Source: Candidatus Treponema caballi
GTDB taxonomy: Bacteria > Spirochaetota > Spirochaetia > Treponematales > Treponemataceae
Direction of reading: 5' to 3'
Length of the DNA: 44,364 bases
NCBI GenBank assembly: GCA_018066285.1
Contig: JAGHRS010000028.1
Coordinates: forward strand, 1 to 44,364
A program made the translations under genes and the position numbers. Below, in pieces: positions 8,216 to 17,428 of this stretch; within the stretch, counting starts at the first letter, position 1; each line of letters begins with the position of its first letter. The notes beneath the pieces are model-generated. The model was not told the origin of the DNA. It did no database searches and saw nothing but the letters and a program-made list of their open reading frames with translations.

Positions 8216-9100
8216 ACGAAAGGAATCATTCTCGCAGGGGGAACCTGCAGCCGTTTATTTCCTGTAACTAAGGCAATCTGCAAGCAACTGCTTCCTGTCT
8301 ATGACAAGCCGATGGTGTATTATCCGCTTAGCGTGTTGATGCTTGCAGACATTCGTGAGGTTCTTATAATCAGTACTCCTCGTGATTTGCCTGTTTTCAG
8401 GTCTTTACTCGGAGACGGCAGTGCGCTGGGGATGCATTTCGAGTTTGCTGTTCAGGAAACACCCCGCGGCCTTGCTGATGCTTTCATTGTAGGAAAAGAC
8501 TTTATCGGAACTGATGATGTCGCGCTTGTTTTAGGTGACAACGTTTTTTATGGGCAGAGTTTCACATCGTTTTTAAAAAAAGCCCGTAAAACAGTTGAAG
8601 ATAATCGTAAGAGCGTCATTTTTGGCTATAGGGTTACCGATGCATCTGCGTACGGAGTAATATCATTTGATGAAGCAGGTAATGTAGCTGGCATTGAAGA
8701 AAAACCTTCCGTTCCATCATCTGACTACGCGGTGCCAGGCCTTTATTTTTATACAAATGATGTTGTATCCATTGCTGCAGATATAAAACCAAGTGCCCGT
8801 GGGGAACTTGAAATTACTTCTGTAAACGAAGCATTTCTTGCGCAGGGCAGGCTTTCTGTCACATTACTTGGCCGTGGTATGACATGGCTTGATATGGGCA
8901 CCTATGATGGACTGCTTGAGGCCTCAAACTTTATTGCAACAATCCAGAAGAGACAGGGGCTTTTTGTGGCCTGTATTGAGGAAATTGCATACCGGAATGG
9001 CTGGATATCAAAGGATATGATTCTTGAGATTTCGAAAGAATACAATACAGAGTATGGACGCTATCTGAATATGATTGCATTGGATAGAATATCAGACTGA
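8216..9100 (+). CDS. rfbA: Glucose-1-phosphate thymidylyltransferase with apparent ACG start
   Basis: First enzyme of dTDP-L-rhamnose synthesis (glucose-1-phosphate + dTTP to dTDP-glucose). The first in-frame ATG (8312) would remove the whole nucleotide-binding loop. Reading further upstream, the frame encodes xKGIILAGGTCSRLFPVTKA and KQLLPVYDKPM, exactly where RfbA proteins start MKGIILAGG. The codon at the methionine position is ACG (8216-8218), immediately after the wzz-like stop TAA. From there the protein has 294 residues, the normal family length. The loop reads GGTCSR instead of the usual GGSGTR. GGCGGGA lies just upstream as a possible ribosome-binding site. Other motifs (LVLGDNVFYG, DYAVPGLYFYTNDV, LGRGMTWLDMGT) are intact. 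Confidence 0.85.
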   Translation, partial: TKGIILAGGTCSRLFPVTKAICKQLLPVYDKPMVYYPLSVLMLADIREVLIISTPRDLPVFRSLLGDGSALGMHFEFAVQETPRGLADAFIVGKDFIGTDDVALVLGDNVFYGQSFTSFLKKARKTVEDNRKSVIFGYRVTDASAYGVISFDEAGNVAGIEEKPSVPSSDYAVPGLYFYTNDVVSIAADIKPSARGELEITSVNEAFLAQGRLSVTLLGRGMTWLDMGTYDGLLEASNFIATIQKRQGLFVACIEEIAYRNGWISKDMILEISKEYNTEYGRYLNMIALDRISD

Positions 9101-9131
9101 AGTTGTCAGAGCATCTCAATGAGGATTAACC

Positions 9132-9713
9132 ATGTCATTTGCGTTTAAGAAATGTGATATAGAAGGACTGTACGAAGTGTATCCTGAGATACATGCTGAT
9201 TCACGGGGTTTTTTTTCGGAAATCTATAACGAACGTGTTTTTCTGAAAGCAGGTCTTTCCATGAAGTTTGTACAGGATAATGTGAGCTTTTCTTCACGTG
9301 GTGTACTACGCGGTCTTCATTATCAGACAATGCATCCGCAGGGGAAACTTGTGTATACGCTTTCAGGACGTGTGTTCGATGTTGCTGTTGATCTCAGAAA
9401 AGGAAGTTCATCATTTGGCCGCTGGCATGGCGTAATACTTGATGCTGAAAAAAAGAACATGCTCTATATACCTGAAGGTTTTGCGCACGGATTTCTTGTT
9501 TTAAGCGAAACTGCTTTGTTTGCCTACAAGTGTACTGATTTTTATGATCCGGAAGGTGAGGGGGGCATACTCTGGAATGATCCGACAATCGCGGTACATT
9601 GGCCTTTACCTTCAGAAACAGATCCGATCCTGAGTAAGAAGGATATGAAGCTCCCTCTTTTCGGTACAGAAAAAGACTATTTTCCTATTGATGGCATATG
9701 GATGGGAAAGTAA
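9132..9713 (+). CDS. rfbC: dTDP-4-dehydrorhamnose 3,5-epimerase
   Basis: 193-residue cupin-type epimerase. Signature segments are DSRGFFSEIYNE, FVQDNVSFSSRGVLRGLHYQ (contains the catalytic His), GKLVYTLSGRVFDVAVDLR and YIPEGFAHGFLVLSE. Length is normal for the family. It converts dTDP-4-keto-6-deoxyglucose to the L-lyxo form in dTDP-rhamnose synthesis. It lies 31 bases after rfbA and 3 bases before rfbD, in the same operon. Confidence 0.93.
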   Translation: MSFAFKKCDIEGLYEVYPEIHADSRGFFSEIYNERVFLKAGLSMKFVQDNVSFSSRGVLRGLHYQTMHPQGKLVYTLSGRVFDVAVDLRKGSSSFGRWHGVILDAEKKNMLYIPEGFAHGFLVLSETALFAYKCTDFYDPEGEGGILWNDPTIAVHWPLPSETDPILSKKDMKLPLFGTEKDYFPIDGIWMGK

Positions 9714-9716
9714 CAC

Positions 9717-10586
9717 ATGATCTGGCTCATCGGCTGTAATGGAAATCTGGGAAGCGAGATAGCGTGGCTATTAAAAAGGGACGGAATACCGTTTTGTGGC
9801 ACGGACAGCAGTGTAGATATTACTGAATATGAAACTTTGAAAGCGTATACCGCTGATAAGTCTTTAGAGTGGATTGTCAACTGTGCTGCATATACTGATG
9901 TAGATAAAGCTGAAGATGATCGTGAACGTGCGTTTTCTGTAAATGAAACCGGCGCCCGGAACTGTGCGCTTATTGCTCGTGAATTTGGTGCAAGACTCAT
10001 CCATATCTCAACAGATTATGTTTTTGATGGAAATACAGCAGTTCCTCTTTCAGAAGATGCACCGGTTAATCCGCTTTCTGTATATGGAAAATCAAAAGAA
10101 GCTGGCGAACAGGCTGTACGCGAAGTTCTTGACGACTATTATATAATCCGGACTTCGTGGCTTTATGGCAGAGGGGGACAGAATTTCGTCAATACAATGC
10201 TTCGTGTATTGAAAGAACGTCCTTTAGTGAAAGTTGTGTGCAATCAGAAAGGAACTCCGGCCTGGGCTCGTGATATAGCGTCTGTCATTTTTCAGATTAT
10301 TGAAAAAGATGATGTTCCGTTCGGAACATACAACTGTTCAAACAGTGGTGAAACAACCTGGTATGATTTTGCATGTACCATCAGCGAGGAAGCCGGAAAA
10401 AAAGGACTTCTTCCTCTTTCTTGTGCAGTACTTGAGGCGTGTACGTCTGAAGAATATGCCGCGAGAGCAAAGCGACCTGCTTATTCCGTACTTTCTAAAG
10501 AAAAAATCTGTCGGACACTTGAAATCAGCATGCCTGACTGGAAAGATAGTTTGATTTGTTATCTGGAGAGTTTATGCGACGACTAA
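9717..10586 (+). CDS. rfbD: dTDP-4-dehydrorhamnose reductase
   Basis: 289-residue short-chain dehydrogenase that makes dTDP-L-rhamnose in the last pathway step. It has an N-terminal Rossmann motif (IGCNGNLGSEI), NCAAYTDVDKAE, ISTDYVFDG, and the catalytic YGKSK (YxxxK) followed by EAGE. RTSWLYG is also typical. The ATG follows the rfbC stop within 3 bases. Its 3' end overlaps the start of rfbB. Confidence 0.93.
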   Translation: MIWLIGCNGNLGSEIAWLLKRDGIPFCGTDSSVDITEYETLKAYTADKSLEWIVNCAAYTDVDKAEDDRERAFSVNETGARNCALIAREFGARLIHISTDYVFDGNTAVPLSEDAPVNPLSVYGKSKEAGEQAVREVLDDYYIIRTSWLYGRGGQNFVNTMLRVLKERPLVKVVCNQKGTPAWARDIASVIFQIIEKDDVPFGTYNCSNSGETTWYDFACTISEEAGKKGLLPLSCAVLEACTSEEYAARAKRPAYSVLSKEKICRTLEISMPDWKDSLICYLESLCDD

Positions 10587-11650
10587 CAAACATTCTTGTG
10601 ACCGGAGGAGCTGGCTTTATTGGAAGCAACTTCATCCGTTATCTCTTTGAAAAAGAAGGTTTTTCTGGAACTGTAGTAAATGCAGACTGTCTGACATATG
10701 CAGGCAAGGAAGAAAACCTGGCTGATGTTGAAGCTCAATTCGGAAAAACTGTCGTCGATTCAGGAGCGACACAACGGTATTTCTTTGAAAAAGCAGATAT
10801 TTGTAACCGTGACCGTATGGAACGGATTTTCCGTCAATATGACATAGATACTGTCATTCATTTTGCCGCTGAGAGCCACGTAGACCGGTCTATATGTGGT
10901 CCGGAAGCGTTTATAAGGACAAATGTCATGGGAACACAGACATTGCTTGATACGGCCCGTTTTTACTGGTTGCGCAAGGATGGCGTATTGCGTGATGATG
11001 TGTTGTTTCATCAGATTTCAACGGATGAAGTCTATGGTTCCCTCGGTATTGATGGAAGTTTTACTGAAGAAAGCCCATATGAGCCGCGAAGTCCGTATGC
11101 AGCAAGCAAGGCTGCAGCAGACCACCTTGTAATGGCGTATCACTATACGTATGGTTTACCGGTTACTATTTCTCATTGTTCAAATAATTATGGTCCCTGT
11201 CAGTTTCCTGAAAAGTTCCTGCCGCTTGTAATCAGCAATATCCGGGATGGGAAAGAACTTCCTGTATATGGAGATGGGAGAAATATCCGTGACTGGATTT
11301 ATGTTGATGATCATATTCGTGCCGTGTGGCTTATCGTGAATAAGGGAAAAACAGGCGGCCGCTACAACATCAGCGGTGAAAACGAATGGCGGAATATTGA
11401 TCTGCTTCATAAGGTAATAGAGTTGACTGCCGCTGAATGCGGCCTTAATCCTCTCGATGTTGAAAAGACAATCCGTTTTGTGTCTGACCGTCCCGGCCAT
11501 GACAGAAGATATGCACTCGACTGCTCAAAATTGAAGGATGAACTTGGCTGGAAGCAGACGGTCAACTTTGAGGAAGGGCTGCGACGGACGGTCAGTTGGT
11601 ATGTGGGAAAAGATAAATATCAAAGCGTCTTTTCCTTTTCCATCAGGTAA
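10574..11650 (+). CDS. rfbB: dTDP-glucose 4,6-dehydratase
   Basis: 358-residue NAD-dependent dehydratase for the second step of dTDP-rhamnose synthesis. It has TGGAGFIGSNF near the N-terminus, FAAESHVDRS, STDEVYG, the catalytic YAASK, and NNYGPCQFPEK. The ATG at 10574 is chosen because GGAGAG ends 3 bases before it and the protein then begins MRRLTNILVTGG. It overlaps rfbD by 13 bases, indicating translational coupling. The last 31 bases overlap the 3' end of the convergent TagF-like gene, so the C-terminal residues SVFSFSIR are encoded opposite that gene. This completes the A-C-D-B set of rhamnose genes. Confidence 0.94.
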   Translation: MRRLTNILVTGGAGFIGSNFIRYLFEKEGFSGTVVNADCLTYAGKEENLADVEAQFGKTVVDSGATQRYFFEKADICNRDRMERIFRQYDIDTVIHFAAESHVDRSICGPEAFIRTNVMGTQTLLDTARFYWLRKDGVLRDDVLFHQISTDEVYGSLGIDGSFTEESPYEPRSPYAASKAAADHLVMAYHYTYGLPVTISHCSNNYGPCQFPEKFLPLVISNIRDGKELPVYGDGRNIRDWIYVDDHIRAVWLIVNKGKTGGRYNISGENEWRNIDLLHKVIELTAAECGLNPLDVEKTIRFVSDRPGHDRRYALDCSKLKDELGWKQTVNFEEGLRRTVSWYVGKDKYQSVFSFSIR

Positions 11651-12837
11651 TCAACAACAGCTGCGGCGCTGTTTCCCTGATTAGCCCAGCATTCATTGCG
11701 GACTTTCTGTCTGCCTTCCTGAAGATTTTTGCTTTTGAGAGCGTTTTCAATGACATCCCCAATGTGGTTGAAATCAGCTTCTTTAAGCTGAATGCCAAGT
11801 TCTGGCAGAACGCGGAATGCCCAGATTGGCTCAGAAAGCCAGTCTGCGTCATATGGGAGCGTGTCAAAATCTGTGTCTGCATAAATGAGAGGCTTGTCAA
11901 ATACGCATGAGTAATCAAAAATGATGCCTGAGAAATCGGTAATCAGCAGATCGGCTCTGTTAAGGACTGCAAAATTATCGTTATCATAGTTCCATTCAAA
12001 ATCAGGGAATTTCTGGGTAAGAGGTTCAAGAATATCCTTTTCAGAAACAATTGTCTGCGGATGGGGTCTGACAATAATCTTGTATCCTGTCTTCTGCAAG
12101 GCTGTCAGGAACTTTTCTCCGTATTTGGAAAGAATAGCACTTTTTCCCCAACTTGGGCCCAGAAGGATGACGGGTTTATCATTACAGATGCGGTCGTTCG
12201 CATCATATTTTACCTTAAGATTATCAAGAGGCAGAGAACCGACGGTTACCAGTTCTTTTGCTGTAATAGCGGGTCGTAATGATTCAATCTTCCTGATCAG
12301 GTCATTCTGGTTTGTTCCGGATGTTAGGACGGCATCATAATAATCCAGACCGAACATTCTGTATCCTGCAAGATCATCAACCGTATGCGGAATGTGTACA
12401 TACCATTTTACATTCTTGCTCCGTTTCCACTGATATACATCAAGATTTGGAGTGGTTGCCATAAGAATGTCTGCAGAAAGCATGTTCAGTTTTGCGAATG
12501 CTTTGTTTCCTTCTCCAATATACTCAGCAGTCAGATGCTTGTATTCTGCCGTCAGGGCAGGATCATCAGGGCTGCAGGTGTAATAGACAAGATCAACTGC
12601 ACGTTTTTCAAATTCATCACAGATTGGCTTGAAAACATTCCAGTATCGTTTGTGGTCGCTGAATATGACATACGGAATATTGTTAAAAGCGGCATTCTTA
12701 TCTGTTTTTCCACCGGAAAGAATGAACTGTAATTTGATGAAAAGAGCTCTGAGTCCAAAAATGGCGGCGGTGGCTATTCCAATGAAGAGTGACAGAAGCA
12801 TTGAGCCTGTGCCCGGATCTATATACAGTGGTAACAT
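11620..12837 (-). CDS. TagF/TagB-like CDP-glycerol (polyol-phosphate) transferase
   Basis: 405-residue protein of the CDP-glycerol glycerophosphotransferase family, which polymerises or primes teichoic-acid-type glycerol- or ribitol-phosphate chains. The N-terminus (YIDPGTGSMLLSLFIGIATA) is a membrane anchor. The catalytic domain shows HIPHT near residue 148, RPHPQT near residue 257 (the two conserved histidine sites) and ADLLITDFSGIIFDY near residue 295, the family's CDP-binding signature. It is 11 bases behind the YidC-sulfatase fusion gene and has AAGGAG before its ATG, so the two form an operon. Teichoic-type polymers are unusual in spirochaetes, although teichoic-like lipopolymers have been described from oral treponemes. 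The actual donor and acceptor are unknown. Confidence 0.85.
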   Translation of the reverse strand: MLPLYIDPGTGSMLLSLFIGIATAAIFGLRALFIKLQFILSGGKTDKNAAFNNIPYVIFSDHKRYWNVFKPICDEFEKRAVDLVYYTCSPDDPALTAEYKHLTAEYIGEGNKAFAKLNMLSADILMATTPNLDVYQWKRSKNVKWYVHIPHTVDDLAGYRMFGLDYYDAVLTSGTNQNDLIRKIESLRPAITAKELVTVGSLPLDNLKVKYDANDRICNDKPVILLGPSWGKSAILSKYGEKFLTALQKTGYKIIVRPHPQTIVSEKDILEPLTQKFPDFEWNYDNDNFAVLNRADLLITDFSGIIFDYSCVFDKPLIYADTDFDTLPYDADWLSEPIWAFRVLPELGIQLKEADFNHIGDVIENALKSKNLQEGRQKVRNECWANQGNSAAAVVDYLMEKEKTL

Positions 12838-12848
12838 TCTTTTTCTCC

Positions 12849-15494
12849 TTAGTTGTTCTGCTTTTTCCAGTCTGACATGCGGACCCAGTTATCCTTGTCG
12901 AATATATCGTCCGAAACATGCCATGCCCGTTCATCATCGAGTGTGAACTGGTAGTCATCCCTATAGTTCTGTACGCAGTTCCAGTCAAGACACTCGTAAA
13001 TATTCACGCCGTTAGCTTTGTTCTGAACAAGTGTTTTTCCGGTAAATGGATTTATATCTGATACATCTAATCCTTCTTTTGCAAGGAACAGCGTATCTGC
13101 ATTTGTCATGAAGGTTTCATCAGTCTGAACCGGGCCTGATGCATTAAAGTCCTTTACAAGAAGCAGTGCACCGAACCAGGCGCAGTTTAGGTCTCCGCGT
13201 GGAATGTCAATGTTTCTGCCATGATCAGATACAACTATGATTCTTGTATTGTCATAAACACCGTTTTCTTTCAGGTAATCAAACCAGAGACCGACTTGTT
13301 TCAGCGCTGCAACGTTTGCATCATAGTGTTGCTGTGTAATGTTGTCAGATTGGATTTTAGCAGGAGCGTCATATTCTTCATTAAGCAGAACATGGACGTC
13401 ATGAGGTGTCTGGTTCTCAAAGAATGTGAATGTGTTCTTATCTGATGTAAAATCTGTCATATTTCTCAGATAATACAGGTTTGCAAATGTTGAGAAGAAA
13501 GTTGTTGCAGTTGAGAAAACATCGGTTCTTTTGGCTGATTTATAGAATGTCTGGCGTAGGAATGGCGGCAGGCATTGAAGGACTGAAAAATCAATGCATC
13601 CTGTCTGACAATGTACATCCATATTCTCTTCTGCAAAACCTTTTTCAACACGGTAGTTGGTAAAATACTTATCTTCAATTTCTTTTGCTGTTATTTCCGG
13701 ATATGGTTCAAAGAAACTCAAATCACCGCGTGTTGTGTAATTTGGCCAGGGTGGGTCAAGAATGGTGGTTTCAAAACCCGCATCAGAAAAGAGTTTTGGC
13801 ATGACAAGAAGTGCTTCGTCATGCTTATCACGCAGCATTTCATCTGATCTTGAATTGATTTCTTCTTCCGTATATTCATAACCGCCATACATCGGGGGTG
13901 TTCCCATAACAGTGAAGTTTGAGTAACTGAGTGTATTCGGATAGTAAGTGAATCCATCGAACTGCTGTTCAATTTCTGGAAACTGCTTGAAAATTTCAGG
14001 CGCAAATGTATTGATTGCTCTGTCCAGGAAAAGAATTACGACATTCTGTCCTGTTTTTGAAAGTGTGAATTCCTTATCAATAGTAAGATTTGTCTGAGGC
14101 TTGCTTTCTACATTCTTATATGCTTCGAATGATGTTTTTATGGTATTTGCCTTCATTATGCCAAGACCTGTTTCGGCAATACAGATTGCCATAAGTAAGC
14201 CTGGTACATATTTCTGGATTTTCGTCTGTCTGAGGTATAAAAAAAGAAAAGCTATGGCAAGACCGATGAAACATGATATCAGGAGCATTTTCTTGCCTGT
14301 TTTAAGAACATTCGGATCATCCAGTTCAAACAGTACATTCAGATTTCCGTAATTTGACTTCAGAATGTACGTGTTGATCAGGGCAAGAATGAACAGCAGG
14401 GGAAGAATGAAACTTTCCCATTTTTTGACATTTTCACTGAACAGTTTGTATATGACAAATGGCCAGACGACGAAGAATCCAAGGAAAATGAGTGTTGCCG
14501 TGTAGATATACGTCAGTGGGGAATCGGTGTTTCCGAGGAATGAGAACTCTTCCGGACTTGTCGCAATGGCACTTGAGGGAAGCAGGAAACCGCAGAGAAG
14601 GGCAATGCCGAGTCCGCTCAGAAGAACCGTGAGGAAGTCTGTCTTTTTGTCATGCTGCAACTGAAGCAGACGTATCTTTGAAATATACTTTCCATATGCA
14701 GGATATGCAGCAATACATATGGAGAAAACAAGAAGGATAAGTTTCTTGGTTGTAATTTTATTTCTGAGAAGATACAGGCTTGCTCCTGTCAAAAGGACAC
14801 TGACAAGTACATGAAGAATTTTACCAGGATGCTTCATCTTCATGACTATGTTCTTTGCAAGGCTGAAGAGGTTGTTGAGTATCCAGTAGATGACAAGTCC
14901 GCTCGGAGAAGTATACAGAAGCACCAGGAACAGGATTGCTACGATATACAACTGCACTTTTTCGCGTAACGGAGCTTCTTTTGTATAGATTGCTCCTGAT
15001 ACGAAGTTTATCAGCGTCATGATGATCGGGAGCACATGGATGGGGAATGAACCAATGTGAAGAAGTCCGTCTGGAGAGCCAAGGTCCTTGAAAATCCAGA
15101 AAGAAGAGCCGCGAAGTGCTTCGCAGTTGCTCAGATAATGATACGCAGCAATAAAAAACGGAATTTCAATAAGGATTGAAAGGGAACTTCTGAGCACATA
15201 CAGCGGATGATAGTCATTCTGTCTGTAGTAGGTGGAAAGCATCATGAACTGTTCGTTTCCCTTGAAGGCTTTCTTGATGCGTTTTACACGCGGTTCCAAA
15301 GCTTTTGCAGCTTTTCTTTCCTTTTCCTGAAGCGCATCTGCAATATTATACAGAGGGAGCGCGAGGAAGTTTATGATGAGACTGACACCGCATACAGCGC
15401 CAATAATTCCCAGTTTTGAAAACTTGGTTGAAATAAAGCAGAACACCCAGTCAACTATTGTTTCTATAGGTGTAATCAGAAGATTATACAACAT
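12849..15494 (-). CDS. YidC/Oxa1-like domain fused to LtaS/sulfatase-like domain
   Basis: Large multi-spanning protein, 881 residues from the ATG at 15494. Residues about 1-220 resemble the YidC/Oxa1 insertase core: ITPIETIVDWVFCF, NFLALPLYNIADALQEKERK, and SPSGLVIYWILNNLFS, the family hallmark. About seven further membrane segments follow (to about residue 450). Residues about 483-810 form an alkaline-phosphatase-superfamily domain with NVVILFLDRAINTF at the usual nucleophile strand, FTYYPNTLSYSNF, GTPPMYGGYEYT, and the metal-site IIVVSDHGRN. In LtaS the first motif ends in a catalytic Thr; here it is LDRA. Longer starts (ATG 15560, TTG 15581) exist in frame; 15494 is preferred because YidC-like proteins begin near MLYNLLITPIE. 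It is followed by the TagF-like gene. Confidence 0.82.
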   Translation of the reverse strand: MLYNLLITPIETIVDWVFCFISTKFSKLGIIGAVCGVSLIINFLALPLYNIADALQEKERKAAKALEPRVKRIKKAFKGNEQFMMLSTYYRQNDYHPLYVLRSSLSILIEIPFFIAAYHYLSNCEALRGSSFWIFKDLGSPDGLLHIGSFPIHVLPIIMTLINFVSGAIYTKEAPLREKVQLYIVAILFLVLLYTSPSGLVIYWILNNLFSLAKNIVMKMKHPGKILHVLVSVLLTGASLYLLRNKITTKKLILLVFSICIAAYPAYGKYISKIRLLQLQHDKKTDFLTVLLSGLGIALLCGFLLPSSAIATSPEEFSFLGNTDSPLTYIYTATLIFLGFFVVWPFVIYKLFSENVKKWESFILPLLFILALINTYILKSNYGNLNVLFELDDPNVLKTGKKMLLISCFIGLAIAFLFLYLRQTKIQKYVPGLLMAICIAETGLGIMKANTIKTSFEAYKNVESKPQTNLTIDKEFTLSKTGQNVVILFLDRAINTFAPEIFKQFPEIEQQFDGFTYYPNTLSYSNFTVMGTPPMYGGYEYTEEEINSRSDEMLRDKHDEALLVMPKLFSDAGFETTILDPPWPNYTTRGDLSFFEPYPEITAKEIEDKYFTNYRVEKGFAEENMDVHCQTGCIDFSVLQCLPPFLRQTFYKSAKRTDVFSTATTFFSTFANLYYLRNMTDFTSDKNTFTFFENQTPHDVHVLLNEEYDAPAKIQSDNITQQHYDANVAALKQVGLWFDYLKENGVYDNTRIIVVSDHGRNIDIPRGDLNCAWFGALLLVKDFNASGPVQTDETFMTNADTLFLAKEGLDVSDINPFTGKTLVQNKANGVNIYECLDWNCVQNYRDDYQFTLDDERAWHVSDDIFDKDNWVRMSDWKKQNN

Positions 15495-15574
15495 GATGAC
15501 AGTGTACTTTTCTTCTATAGGCAAGTCAACTGCAGTATTTATAAGGAGTTGGGTGTTCATAAAAATGAAGACGG

Positions 15575-15603
15575 TTGTCAAAAAGTGAACAAGACTGTAT
15601 ACT
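15575..15603 (+). promoter_or_regulatory. sigma-70-type promoter of licCA1
   Basis: TTGTCA (15575-15580) and TATACT (15598-15603) are separated by exactly 17 bases. The predicted transcript start near 15610 leaves a short leader with AAGAAGG before the ATG at 15629. This argues against the longer TTG start at 15575, which lies inside the -35 element. Confidence 0.7.
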
Positions 15604-15628
15604 GTCTTTCATTAAGAAGGTACATCAT

Positions 15629-17413
15629 ATGCTGTCAAAAAATGTTTTTGATCTTCTCTTTTATTTTTATCAGAACAAATCTGCTGACATTACCCAGCGC
15701 AGACTGTCTGAAGTTTTTGAGTGTTCACTTGGAAAAGTAAACAAGATTGTTCAGGAAGCTGAAGAAACAAAACTTCTTTCAGTTGATTCTGAAGGAAGAT
15801 ATGCGCTGACGCAGGCTGGTCTTACTGCTCTTGAACCGTACAAGGTAAGAAACGCAGTTATTATGGCTGCCGGCATGTCAAGCCGTTTTGCTCCGCTGTC
15901 TTATGAAAAGCCGAAAGGTCTTCTCAAAGTAAAGGGTGAAATCCTTATTGAACGCGAAATCCGCCAGCTTCAGGAAGCAGGCATAACGGATATTACGCTT
16001 GTCGTAGGCTATATGAAGGAAAAGTTCTTCTACCTGCAGGATAAGTTCAATGTCAAAATCGTGGTAAACGAGGACTATTACCGTTACAACAATACATCAA
16101 CGCTTATCCGTGTACTTGATAAGCTTTCAAATACGTACATCTGTTCAAGTGACAATTACTTTGTTGATAATGTTTTTGAACCGTATGTATATCAGTCTTA
16201 TTATTCAGCAGTGTATGCAGCGGGAAAGACGGATGAATACTGCCTTTCCTGTGACACTAACGGCCGCATAAAGAATGTCACTATTGGTGGTGAAAACTCC
16301 TGGTACATGCTGGGACACGTATATTTTGACAAATCCTTCAGCGATGCATTCTGCCCGATTCTGAAAAAGGAGTATGAAAATCAGGAGACAAAGGATCATC
16401 TGTGGGAAAACCTTTACATGCGCTATATCAAGCAGCTTTCTCTGTTCATCAGGAAATATGATGCAGACAAGGTTCTTGAGTTTGACTCTCTTGATGAACT
16501 CCGCGCTTTCGATTCTGAGTACATCAATAATGCTGATTCACACATCCTCAAGAATATCTGCAAAGTCCTCAACTGCGAAATAAAGGATATCGTCAACATC
16601 AAGGCAATTAAGGCAGGCCTGACAAATACATCATTCCAGTTCAGCCTGAATGGCGTGAACTATGTTTACAGACATCCTGGCGTTGGAACTGAAAAATACA
16701 TCAACCGTGAAGGCGAGGATTTCTCAATGAAGGTAGCTTCAGAACTCGGCCTTGATAAGACATTCGTCCATATGGATGGGAAAGAAGGCTGGAAGATTTC
16801 ACGGTTTGTTGAAAACGCACGTGAGCTTGATTATCACAAGCCGAAGGAAGTGACCGAAGCCCTTAAGATGATGCGCGCGCTGCATGATTCGGGAAAGGTT
16901 TCTCCGTTTGACTTTGATGTCTGGGTGAAGACAGAGGAATTCCTGGACCGTCTTGAAGGAACTGGAAAGAAAGACACGGAAGATTTCATTCCGCTTCTTG
17001 ATACCATGAAAAAGGTGCATGAACTTGTTACGACAGATGCGTACGCAAAGAAGTGCCTGTGTCATTGTGACTGCTATTCACCGAACTTCCTGCTTGATGA
17101 TGCAGACAAAATGTATCTTATTGACTGGGAATACTCCGGTAATGATGATCCTGCCAGTGACCTCGGAACATTCATCTGCTGTTCTGATTACGGCTTTGAT
17201 GAAGCTCTTGATATCATTACGGAATACCTTGGCAGAAAGCCTGAAGGAAAGGAATTGGGCCACTATTTCGGATATGTTGCGGAAGCTTCATATTACTGGT
17301 ATGTATGGGCACTGTATCAGGAGACACGTGGCAATTTCATGGGAAACTGGCTGTACATGTGGTACAGCAACGCAAAACTGTATTCAAAGAAAACCATAGA
17401 ACAATACTCATAA
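15629..17413 (+). CDS. licCA: LicC-LicA fusion: cytidylyltransferase + choline kinase with N-terminal winged helix
   Basis: 594-residue three-part protein. Residues 1-70 look like a winged helix-turn-helix (TQRRLSEVFECSLGKVNKIV). Residues about 75-300 form a LicC-type nucleotidyltransferase (AVIMAAGMSSRF, then KPKGLLKVKGEILIE, with the metal Asp in SDNYF, D175). Residues about 310-590 form a LicA-type choline kinase (GLTNTSF, HCDCYSPN with D481 and N486, and LIDWEYSG with D499). It would phosphorylate choline and convert it to CDP-choline. A LicCA fusion is known to act in phosphatidylcholine synthesis in Treponema denticola. The start ATG follows AAGAAGG. It is the first gene of an operon with a small membrane protein and an NCS1 permease, divergent from the YidC-sulfatase gene. 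Confidence 0.9.
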   Translation: MLSKNVFDLLFYFYQNKSADITQRRLSEVFECSLGKVNKIVQEAEETKLLSVDSEGRYALTQAGLTALEPYKVRNAVIMAAGMSSRFAPLSYEKPKGLLKVKGEILIEREIRQLQEAGITDITLVVGYMKEKFFYLQDKFNVKIVVNEDYYRYNNTSTLIRVLDKLSNTYICSSDNYFVDNVFEPYVYQSYYSAVYAAGKTDEYCLSCDTNGRIKNVTIGGENSWYMLGHVYFDKSFSDAFCPILKKEYENQETKDHLWENLYMRYIKQLSLFIRKYDADKVLEFDSLDELRAFDSEYINNADSHILKNICKVLNCEIKDIVNIKAIKAGLTNTSFQFSLNGVNYVYRHPGVGTEKYINREGEDFSMKVASELGLDKTFVHMDGKEGWKISRFVENARELDYHKPKEVTEALKMMRALHDSGKVSPFDFDVWVKTEEFLDRLEGTGKKDTEDFIPLLDTMKKVHELVTTDAYAKKCLCHCDCYSPNFLLDDADKMYLIDWEYSGNDDPASDLGTFICCSDYGFDEALDIITEYLGRKPEGKELGHYFGYVAEASYYWYVWALYQETRGNFMGNWLYMWYSNAKLYSKKTIEQYS

Positions 17414-17428
17414 AGGAGAGATCGTAAA

